Shown here: positions 55,560 through 64,000 of the stretch, one piece after another
Layout: every line of letters begins with the position of its first letter
Numbering within the stretch: position 1 is the stretch's first letter
Position numbers and translations under genes: made by a program
NCBI RefSeq assembly: GCF_040869045.1
Contig: NC_090321.1
Span: 179,089,596-179,153,595 of the forward strand
Length of the DNA: 64,000 nt
Direction: 5' to 3'
Source: Eurosta solidaginis
Lineage: Eukaryota > Arthropoda > Insecta > Diptera > Tephritidae
Notes under the pieces: generated by a model
Told to the model about the DNA's origin: nothing
Database searches by the model: none
What the model saw: only the letters and a program-made list of their open reading frames with translations

Positions 55560-56690
55560 AATTTTGTCCTGGTTGGACTTCTTCGTCGATTTTAAAGCCG
55601 CCTTCGACAGCACGAAAAGGAGCTACCTATATGCCGCTATGTTCCCGCAAAACTTATACAGCTGCGCAAAATGAAGTTGAGCAACACCATCAGCTCAGTC
55701 AGAATTGGGAAGAACCTATCCGAGCCGTTCGAAACTAAACGAGATTTCAGACAGGGTGAGCTCATATCATGCGATTTATTTAATTTGATGCTGGAGAAAA
55801 TTATAATAGCTGCAGAGCTTAACCGCTCTGGAACAATATTCTATAAAAGCGTGCAATTACTGGTATATGCTGATGACATTTACATCATCGGTCGAAACAC
55901 CTGCGCCGTTAGTTCTGCTTACTCCAAACTGGAAAAAGAAGCGGTAAAGATAGGTTTGATGGTGAATGAGGACAAAACGAAGTACCCACTGTAATCGAGC
56001 AAAGAGTCAGCGTATATGCGTCTTGGCAACCACGCTACTGTTGTCAGCTATAATTTCGAAATAGTAAAAGATTCGGTTATTTGGGAACCAGCATTAACAC
56101 TAAAAACAACATCAGCTCCGAAATGCAGCGAAGAATGACTCTCACCAATAAATGCTACTTTGGACTAGGTAGGTAATTGAAAAGTAAAGTCCTCTCTCGG
56201 CAAACGAAAATCTTACTCTACATGTCACTTATCGTACCCGTCCTGTTATATGGTGCAGAAGCATGGACCATGAAAATATCAGATGAAATGGCTATGGGAG
56301 TGTTCGAAAGAAAAGTTCTTTGAAAGATTTATGGACCTCTACGCGTTGGCGATGGCGAAGAAGACTTAACGATGAGCTGTATAAGCTATATGCAGACATC
56401 AATATAGTCCAGCGAATTAAAACACAGCGGCTGCGCTGGCTAGGCCTTGCTATGCGAATGAAAGATGATGCTCAGGCCAAGAAAGAGTTTCTATCGGAAC
56501 CCGCCTATCGAAGCAGAGGTAGAGGGCGGCCCAATCCGTTGGAAGGACCAGGTGAAAACGATTTAAACTCCCTTGGTGTGACCAGTTGGTGCCGGTTGGC
56601 AGAGAGAAGAAGCGACAGGCGCGCCTTGTAACACGGTCATAACCGTTTAGACTGTGAAGTGCCAACAAAGTAAGTAAGATTTAATTCATT
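55560..56690 (+). pseudogene. LINE reverse transcriptase relic with YADD box
   Basis: Reads FFVDFKAAFDSTKRSYLYAA (RT motif A, FKAAFD), LSNTISSVRIGKNLSEPFE, RQGELISCDLFNLMLEKIII, then LLVYADDIYIIGRNTCA with the catalytic YADD at 55866-55877, then SAYSKLEKEAVKIGLMVNED. A stop at 55992 and a shift follow. Later frames give VFERKVL-like and QRIKTQRLRWLGLAMRMKDD segments, then GRGRPNPLEGPGENDLNSLG. It is the same family as the relics at 3040 and 20040, and the only one that retains the catalytic motif. Endonuclease is missing. It ends near GTAAGTAAG at 56670. Confidence 0.85.
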
Positions 56691-57627
56691 TTATCAATGT
56701 GAAGTACATTCGGGTCCAGTTGCAGTACAAGGCGATTTAGGCCAATCATTAGCCTTATTTACAGTCTTCCTTTTCCAAGCAGTTGAGTTATTTGACTTCT
56801 CGCCTTATCAGAAGAACCCAATTGATGTCGGCCCAAGAAAACGTATCTTATGTCTTCTCTGTTCTCCACCTCTGTCTTATTTTTACACTGATTAGTGGGT
56901 ATAAGCAGATACTTATTTCCTTAATCCTTGGCAGGTCGTGCTTGCCATAAAGCATGTCAGTAAAAGAAATAACTCACTTTCTGGTTCATGCGAATGTCAT
57001 TGTTGTATTTTTATTCTTTTTCATATACTTTTTTCTCCAAAATGCTCAACGCATTGCGATGACATGCAATAGCGACATGTTCAACCTACATTTATACAAA
57101 ATATTTCTATGAAGTTGCTAAGAACATTCCACCTCCAATGGTGAATTATGTCACATTGTCTAACTTTGTTTACGTTTTGGAGCTCTGTGTAGTTCAAGGC
57201 TAAGTCCTATTGATTGATTGTTAATTTAAACTTGACTGAACGAAGCGATTGATTGGTAAGTGAACGTAAGTTTTCCAGCATTGCCGCGCGACTATTTAGT
57301 GGAAGACAAATCCCAATGGCGCGTGTTAATTTTCAGAGAAATTCGTTAAATACGCCTTTTCTGTAAATATTTACAAAAGTAATTTTTACAGCTAAAAAGT
57401 CCATTTGGCATATGCAAATATGTACATACTCAACTTTTTTACACTTTTGAATACCAAAACTTGGAATTTTTAGAAAAAGTGTGCATTTCCATTTTGAAGA
57501 GCTTGCCAAAACTAATTGAAAGTTTTCCACAAAGGTACCGTATTTTTGCAAACTCTTACGCCTTATTAGGGTTGTTCAAATAAACTATTTCAAACAAATG
57601 TTACGTATACGACATGTCAGGCTATAC
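56691..57627. other. Spacer, no gene seen
   Basis: Nothing recognised. A 72-codon minus-strand ORF at 57333-57551 has no motif. Confidence 0.4.
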
Positions 57628-58750
57628 CTTTTTATACTCAGCGTGCTTTGCACACAGAGTATATAAACTTTGGTTGGATAACGGTTGGTTGTACAGGTAT
57701 AAAGGAATCGAAATATATATAGACTTCCATATATCAAAATCATCAGTATCGAAAAAAAATTTGATTGAGCCATGTCCGTCCGTCCGTCCGTCCGTCCGTC
57801 CGTTAACACGATAACTTAAGTAAATATTGAGATATCTTCACCAAATTTGGTACACGAGCTTACCTGGACCTAGAATAGATTGGTATTGAAAATGAGCGAA
57901 ATCGGATGATAACCACGCCCACTTTTTATATATATAACATTTTATAAAAGACAAAAAACCTGATAATTTAGTAAATAATACACCTAGAATGTTGAAGTTT
58001 GACACGTGGACTGATATTGAAACTCTTGATAAAAATTTGGAAAAAATTTTTCAAATGGGCGTCGCACCGCCCACTTGTGATAAAAAAAAAATTTACAAAT
58101 ATTATTAATTATAAATCAAAAATCGTTACACTTATCGTGACAAAATTCGGCAGAGAGGTTGCCGATACTATAAGGCATGCTTTGAAGAAAAATTAACGTA
58201 AGGTTAAGGACCACGCCCACTTTCATATAAAAGATTTTAAAAGGGTCGTGGACCAATAAAATAAGCTATATCTTTGAAAAAAGAGCTTTGCTTTAAGAGA
58301 ATTTTACTTTCTAAATTGAATTATAACATTAAATTGGAAAACACTAAAATTTTTGAAAAAGGGTGTGGCACTGCCCCTTTTATGACTATGCAATTTTCTA
58401 TGTTTCGGGAGCCATAACTCGAAGAAACATTAACGGATCGTAATAAAATTTAGTACACAGATTTTCCCTATAGTAGAAAATATTTCTAGTAAAACTGAAC
58501 GAAATCGATTAAAGACCATGCCCACTTTTATATAAAATATTTTTAAAAGGGTCGTAGACGAATATAATAAGTTATAACTTAGCTAAAAATAGTTTTGAGT
58601 CAATGATATTTCACTTATCAAGTTTTGTTGTAAGATGAAATGGGGAGACATATTTTTTAAAGGGACGGTGCTACGTGTTATATAGAAAAGTAATTTATCT
58701 GAAATGAATTGTACAATTGAAGCTCACGCTGAGTATATAATGTTCGGTTA
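57628..58750 (-). mobile_element. Family A repeat, copy 6 (CAGCGTG subtype), 5' end cut
   Basis: On the minus strand it starts at TAACCGAACATTATATACTC (the hairpin's second half only; GTTCGGGTG is missing beyond 58750) and ends at CACGCTGAGTATAAAAAGG near 57628. It is the sister of 541-2074 without the LINE fragment, so it defines that insertion. A (CCGT)n microsatellite of about seven units lies at 57776-57803. No satellite. Confidence 0.75.
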
Positions 58751-59436
58751 TTTTATTTATTATTTTGTTTCATTAATCTTTACAGATCGTAATTTTAATC
58801 GATTTTTCTCCTGTAAAAATTTATGAAACAAAATGCTCAATTTATCCCCACTGTGCTGCGTTCCTCGGCATGACTATATGAATAGTAATGTTAATGAACT
58901 TGTAAATTGAATGAACCCCTCAACTCGTCCCACTCCTTTTAGATACGACCATTAACCTACCAAATACTTCTTTCTTCAACGGTATTTGATTAGTCTGCAA
59001 AATTTAAATTATACCATAAAATATTAGACTTTCCTGCCCCCGCGGTCCAGTGTCTTATCTAGTTAAACCCATGTGTCTAAGCTTGGGTGATTCGACGGGC
59101 CAATAATTTTTTGTTATTATATTATTTGTTATTTAAGTGGTCTGTATATTATTTTATTTAGAGGGAGGTGGCTATGGCGCCTGTTACACCTTGTATGTAT
59201 TCATTGGGGGCGAGCACTGGGGGCTCCAAGGTATTGGCTGTGGGTTGAGCCACCTAGTTTTGCTTTGAAAAACCCCGCTTTGAGATAAAAAAAAACTATG
59301 TCTTTAGAATATTTCAGTAACCAGTTGAGAATCACAAGCACACTCAATGGCTAATGAAACAAACGAACGAAAAATGTTCATAGTTTAAGTCACTTAAACA
59401 CCATGAATTTATGAAAAGTTTCATTGTAATTAATTC
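58751..59436. other. Spacer, perhaps LINE 5' UTR
   Basis: No supported gene. The G-rich stretch around 59160-59270 (GAGGGAGGTGGCTATGGCGC) differs in composition from the A+T-rich spacer and may belong to the 5' untranslated part of the LINE that follows. Confidence 0.35.
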
Positions 59437-59448
59437 TTGAATGGTCGA

Positions 59449-60442
59449 ATGCTTTTAAGCCTCATAAAACATCGTATTACCGTCAGCCCTTCCCAAGCAG
59501 TCGGTTCAATGTACCGGAGCGACTCGAGATTTTTCCCGACCAAGGACTGTCATTTCAGTGTAACCCCATTTAATTTGTTGCGTCCCTCCCACAAATTGTC
59601 ATCCTCCCAGCAGCTCCTTGCAGCGGGAATGCTCCATATTCTCTTGCTCCGGGAAGGTATCGAATCCAATCCGGGTCCGTCTCCTGACCACGGTCCTGAG
59701 AAATGGTTTTGCTGCATCTGCCGGAAAATAATCTTTTTAGTACGGTCATACTCTGTTCAGTGTGTCTCGTGTGAGGGATGGTTGCATCGGGCAGGTTGTT
59801 CTGGGCTTGACCCCAAAACTCGAAGTTCACGTAACTTTTATAAATCTTTTGTGGCTCCTTGCTGTTCACGCCGTAGTCTACGCCTAAGCGCCCCCTCCAC
59901 TACCCGCCAGCAGCCCAGCTGCTCATCAAGCCACAACAAGTACCCGCTGCTGCTCGCGCCCCACGGCAACAACAACTCAAACAGCTGCTACCACTCATAA
60001 CTACTATCTTCGTAGTAGAGTCGGTAGCAATGCTGTGCATCAGCCCCTGCCCCCGTCTTCTCCCCCCCCCCCCCTCTTTTGCGGCAGCAATCGTGTTGGT
60101 CAGGGAAACAGATTCTTAGTCCCTACCTCCGTTTGCACCGTTTGCCAGCACATAATATATATGTTTGCGAAATCCACCCAATGCAGCTCCTGCCTTGGGT
60201 GGTGCCACTTTCCTATATGTTCTGGTCTCCGCGACGATAACCCCCCGACGGATTTCATCGCGCCATGTTGCCATTTCGCAAACCCAAATCATTCGGGTAC
60301 CCCAATGCTTGCCCAAGGACGCCCAGTCCCAGGGTCACAACAGCAAATGCGTCCTAGCCTTCCTCGACTCAAGCGTAGTCACCCGTCACTTACCTCCAGA
60401 GTGGCGACGTCCCCCCTATGCACTTCAGAATTCTGCAGTTAA
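59449..60442 (+). pseudogene. LINE ORF1: 2A-like motif and two PHD-like zinc fingers
   Basis: Two frames. The first begins at ATG 59449 (an in-frame TTG 12 bp upstream is less likely) and runs to a stop at 59998-60000. The second runs 60035-60442. Frame 1 has a hydrophobic stretch ending LLLREGIESNPGP, then a Cys/His cluster: WFCCICRK, VQCVSCEGWLHRAGCSGL and FVAPCC. Frame 2 repeats the layout: CTVCQH, TQCSSCLGWCHFPICSGL and FIAPCC. Such PHD-like fingers occur in ORF1 of CR1-like LINEs and probably take part in RNA or protein binding. A Ser/Asn/Gln-rich linker lies between them, where the frame is lost. ORF1's end overlaps the ATG of ORF2 by 25 bp. Confidence 0.7.
59656..59679 (+). other. 2A-like motif GIESNPGP in LINE ORF1
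   Basis: Eight codons give GIESNPGP, preceded by hydrophobic AAGMLHILLLRE. The 2A consensus is [D/G]-[V/I]-E-x-N-P-G-P, with ribosome skipping between the final G and P. Position 1 is G rather than D, a variant known in LINE 2A-like peptides. Activity is not proven by sequence. Confidence 0.7.
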
Positions 60443-61315
60443 ACTGTAATGGACTAACTGGGAAGATTACGGAGATAGTCGATTTCATGAAGCGGAATAA
60501 CATCCGCATTGCTGCGATTCAAGAGACTAAACTCACAGCGAGATCTGCATTGCAGACCTGCTCTGGTTATAATGTCCACAGAAAAGATCGCGAGAGCGGA
60601 AATGGAGGCGGCCTCGCGTTTATCATACACCACTCTGTCATATTATATATTTGATCCTGGCATCGACCGCAGGGACAATGTCTCAGAACGTCAAGGCCTA
60701 TCTGTCCGGTCAGGTGATGCAAACCTAGAAATCATCAACATCTACATCCCTCCTGCCACCTGTTGCCCCAGTGGATACTGCCCTAATATCAGCGCCTTAC
60801 TCACTAGCAACAATCGCATTATATTAGGCGATTTCAATGCCCATCACGATCTATGGCATTCAAACTTGCGGGTGGACAGTAGGGGTGAGATGTTGGCGGA
60901 TCAAATAAAAGAAACGACGTTCTGCACAATAAACGGCGATGCCCCCACACGTATGGTAGGAAGCTGTCACAGTTCGCCAGATATCTCAATCGTGAGCACA
61001 GAACTCGTAAACTGCGTCAACTGGCAGCCGATGGTAACATTGGCACCCGACCACCTGCCTATACTTATTTCGCTCGGGCGTACCGCCGACTTCATCGTCA
61101 CAGAAAAACGCACTTTCATAAACTTCAAAACAGGAAATTGGGACGAATATAAATCTCTTACAGACAACCTCTTTGCTGCCCTCCCTATCCCGACTGATGC
61201 CCGCCAAGGGGAGCGTGCCTTCCGCAAGGTCATTGAATCCGCCTCTGCACGTTTCATTCCCGCCGGGAGAATTCCCGAAATTCGGCCCACTTCCCGGCGG
61301 AGGCCGCAAACTTAG
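60418..61315 (+). pseudogene. LINE ORF2 part 1: APE-type endonuclease
   Basis: It starts at ATG 60418 with MHFRILQLNCNGL (motif LNCNG), then AAIQETKL with the catalytic Glu. A shift near 60650 leads to the frame that carries IINIYIPP, LGDFNAHHDLWHS (60827 onward), SSPDISIVST and LAPDHLPILISL. These are the residues of an apurinic-like endonuclease that nicks target DNA. The frame ends at a stop at 61315 in the linker between endonuclease and RT. Confidence 0.85.
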
Positions 61316-61427
61316 CGAGAGAACGTGACCTCACAAGACAGCTTGATCCAGGCGATCCCCAAATAAGGGATATAAACCAACGCATCAGATTGCGTCAGCG
61401 CGTCACAAATCACCATCACCCCCAAAA

Positions 61428-63073
61428 AGGTTGAGGACGCCATTGGTCACGCTAAACCATCCAAAGCAGTGGGCCCAGACGGCATAGCCATGACGATGCT
61501 TAAAAGCCTAGGGAAAGAGGGTTTCAAATATTTAGCGCATGTCTTCAACCTGTCTCTTTCCACATTTTTCATACCCGAAAAATGGAAAATGGCCACGGAA
61601 GTCCCGCTACTAAAGCCTAGGAAACCAGCTAACATAGGAGAGTCGTATCGTCCGATATCTCTCCTATCGCTAGTAGCAAAGACGCTTGAAGCCATTTTGC
61701 TCCCCTAGTTCCAAGCAAATTTGCAGCTAGCCTGTCATCAGTATGGCTTCAGAAAACTCCATAGCACTACCACCGCGCTAAATGCCGCTTGACTTATCAA
61801 AAGCTTTTGATACGGTCAACCATGGCTCGATACTGCAAGACCTGGAAGGGTCTACCCTTCCCCCATGTCTTAAAAGGTGGACCGCAAATTATCTGGGTGG
61901 TCGGCAGGCATCGGTGCAATTTAGAAACGAAACATCAAAACCAAGAAGAATTAAACAAGGGGTGCCACAGGGTGGTGTCCTGTCCCCACTTTTGTTTAAT
62001 TTCTACATATCTAAGCTACCTTCACCACCGGAAGGAGTCACAATCGTTTCCTACGCCGATGACTGCACAATAATGGCCACAGGCCCAGGCTCACAGATTG
62101 ATGAGCTATGCAATAGAATAAACGGCTACCTCCTTGATCTATCGACCATTTTGAACATCCTCGTCGATGGCACTACGCTACCGACTGTCCTACACCCCAA
62201 AATCTTGGGTGTGACGTTTGATCAGGATCTACATTTTGGTGAGCACGCAGCCGCAATTGTTCCGAGAATTCAGAGCCGTAACAAAACCCTCAAATCCCTC
62301 GCTGGCAGTACTAGGGGAAAAGAAAAAGAAACGCTCATGACTACATACAAAGCAATTAGCTAGCCGATTACGTGCTACGCGTCACCCATATGGTAGCCAG
62401 CCTAAAAATTACCCACTGGAAGAAGCTACAGGCCTGTTAAAATACTGCTCTCAGAATCGCCACGGGATGTCTTCTTATGTCCCCAGAACACCATCTGCAT
62501 AATTAGGCGAGAATACTCCCCATCAGGGAGAGAAATGAGATGCTGACCAAACAGTTCCTGTTGTATACCCAGAAATCTGAGCATCCCAACAGACATCTGA
62601 TTGCTGAACCAGCACCGCCTAGGGGCTTAAGGAGTCATCTCCGTAAGCATTTTGAGGAAATACGGCACCTGAGAACCCAGCCGTATGAAGCGAAAAAACA
62701 CAAGCAGGTCCTTGGTGAACTCCACAAATAGGCGTCGGACCTTTATGCCGGAAATTGCCCGGTGAATCCATTACTCAAAGTAAAGTATCCAAAACTCGCG
62801 GAAGAGGAACGCATACTCCCCAGGGAAAAGCGTGTCACTCTTGCTCAACTTCATTCTGGATACTGTAACAGGTTATACTCTTACCTATCCAGAATCAACC
62901 CCGACATACAAAATGTATGCCCCGCTTGCAATGTGTCCCCACATGACACCAACCATCTCTTTAATTGCAATGTGGAACCAACGCCTCTAATACCCCTTTC
63001 CTTATGGTCCACCCCTGTTGAAACAGCAAGTTTCCTTGGACTCCAGTTAGAGGATATTGATGAAAATTTGTGA
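61428..63073 (+). pseudogene. LINE ORF2 part 2: reverse transcriptase and C-terminal zinc cluster
   Basis: Segments in order: KVEDAIGHAKPSKAVGPDGI, IPEKWKMATEVPLLKPRKPA and YRPISLLSLVAKTLEAI (61428-61706). Then a stop and a short gap, then PLDLSKAFDTVNHGSILQDL (motif A), QGVPQGGVLSPLLFNFYISK and VSYADDCTIMATG with the catalytic YADD at 62052-62063. The text jumps from LLDLSTIL to NILVDGTTLP, where some 30 codons are missing. Later frames carry LTKQFLLYTQKSEHPNRHLI, PREKRVTLAQLHSGYCNRLY, CPACNVSPHDTNHLFNCNVE (a CCHC cluster) and a final stop at 63073. Stops at 61708 and 62363 and frame changes inactivate it. Confidence 0.85.
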
Positions 63074-63126
63074 CCGGTCGCGGCTGTTAGGTGGGGCGAA
63101 GCACTGCTACAACAACAACAACAACA

Positions 63127-64000
63127 TAGCTGTTTTCTGCGAAAATGGTCGAAATCGGTTTAAGCCACGCCCAGTTTTTATACGCAGTCGACTGCCTGTC
63201 CTTCCGCTCAGCCCTTAACACGATAACTTGAGCATAAATCGATATATCTTTACTAAACTTAGCTCACGTAATTATATGAACTAACTTTATCTTGGTATAT
63301 AAAATGCCCGAAATCCGACTATGACCACGCCCACTTTTTCGATGTCGAAAATTACGAAAAATGAAAAAAATGCCATAATTCTATACCAAATATGAAAAAG
63401 GGATGAAACATTGTAATTGGATTGGTTTATTGACGCAAAATATAATTTTAGAAACAACTTTGAAAAATGAGTGTGACAGCTACTATATTAAGTAGAGTAA
63501 AATGAAAAAGTTCTGAAGAAGCCCTTGTAATATCGGCAAGAATACTGTTTGTTGTATTACATATATAAATAAGTTAGCGGTGCCCGACAGATGATGTTCT
63601 GGGTCACCCTGGTCCACATTTTTTTCGATATCTCGAAAACGTCTTCACATTTACAACTAAGGGCCACTCCCGCTTAAAACCCTCATCAACACCTTTCATC
63701 TGATACCCATATCGTACCAAAAAACTCTAGAGTCACCCCTGGCCCATCTTTATGGCGATATCTCGAAAAACCGTCCACCTATAGAACTAAGGATCACTCC
63801 CTTTAAAGATAACCATTAACACCTTTCATTTGATACCCATATCGTACCAAAAAACTCTAGAGTAACCCCTAGTCCACCTTTATGGCGATATCTCGAAAAG
63901 GCGTCCACCTATTGAACTAATGATCACTCCCTTTAAAAATAACCATTAACACCTTTCATCTGATACTCATATCGTACAAACAAATTCTGGAGTCACCCTG
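63127..64000 (-). mobile_element. Family A repeat, copy 7, partial
   Basis: It starts inside the family (CTGTTTTCTGCGAAAATGG corresponds to CTGTTTTCTGTGAAAAGGG at 15765) directly after the LINE tail and runs off the window in its satellite. On the minus strand the order is satellite, then the TAGTGGTGTCAC-like region, then the ACTGGGCGTGGCTT block. The distal half is missing on the LINE side. Confidence 0.7.
63590..64000 (-). repeat. 130-bp satellite, at least 3 units, window edge
   Basis: Units recognised by TGATACCCATATCGTACC, GAGTCACCCCTGGCCCA and CCACCTATAGAACTAAGG at about 130-bp spacing. They continue beyond 64000. Confidence 0.8.

Larger units (their letters stand above)
59437..63126 (+). 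mobile_element. Nearly full-length but broken LINE (jockey/CR1-like layout)
   Basis: Two-ORF non-LTR retrotransposon: ORF1 with a 2A-like motif and two PHD-like fingers, ORF2 with APE endonuclease and reverse transcriptase, then a CCHC-like zinc cluster, and a tail of five to six CAA repeats at 63109-63126. Copying would be by target-primed reverse transcription in the nucleus. Internal deletions (after 61390, near 61785, near 62145), shifts (60000-60035, near 60650) and stops make it inactive. The 3' end sits within family A sequence (63127 onward). G+C content and codon usage stand out from the A+T-rich surroundings. I recall closely similar proteins from tephritid genomes. The clade name is not certain. 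Confidence 0.85.

Overview
The window looks like transposon-dense intergenic DNA from a fly, most likely a tephritid fruit fly. I see no intact host gene, rRNA, free-standing tRNA gene or CRISPR array. The eukaryotic, dipteran reading rests on five things: a 67-bp spliceosomal intron in a piggyBac transposase, APE/RT-type LINE relics, tRNA-headed SINEs, Helitron-like termini, and A+T-rich spacers. The tephritid assignment rests on recalled family resemblance of the LINE, SINE and the repeat I call family A. It is an inference, not a database result.

Layout. 0-6 kb holds a family A repeat with a LINE fragment in it (0.5-2.1 kb) and a three-level nest: a LINE relic split by a solo LTR that is itself split by a SINE (3.0-4.6 kb). 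6-14 kb holds a second family A copy, a decayed piggyBac transposase gene with an intron (8.2-10.3 kb), two LTR relics and a SINE relic. 14.3-20.9 kb holds a second three-level nest: a DNA transposon with an unassigned transposase-like pseudogene, invaded by family A, which was invaded by a SINE. A LINE RT relic abuts it. 21-26.5 kb holds a LINE 3' end, a long TAAAT-rich tract, a SINE with target-site duplication, a deleted LTR and a purine-only-like tract. 26.6-32.4 kb holds two family A copies joined head to tail, the second carrying about 20 units of a 130-bp satellite.

32.7-52.8 kb is the striking part. Four Helitron-like non-autonomous elements of 4.2-5.5 kb are arranged as one on the minus strand followed by three head to tail on the plus strand. 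Each has a 5' start TCTAATATATATTATAAA (variant in two copies), an 8-bp microsatellite, an approx. 850-bp 5' domain, a 3-4.5-kb array of an approx. 89-bp G-rich satellite with palindromic CGGGATCCCG, and a 3' end with a small GC hairpin and terminal CTAG. The satellite produces many long spurious ORFs in every frame. 53-64 kb holds a 331-bp foldback MITE, a truncated SINE, a LINE RT relic, another family A copy, a nearly full-length but broken LINE (59.4-63.1 kb) whose ORF1 carries a 2A-like GIESNPGP motif and two PHD-like fingers, and a last partial family A copy running off the window.

How the parts relate: nothing here works as a gene system for the host. The history is one of nested insertions. 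SINEs sit inside LTR, family A and Helitron sequence, so they are the younger layer. Satellite arrays inside family A and the Helitrons have then expanded and contracted independently. No protein-coding ORF in the window is both intact and of a recognisable family.
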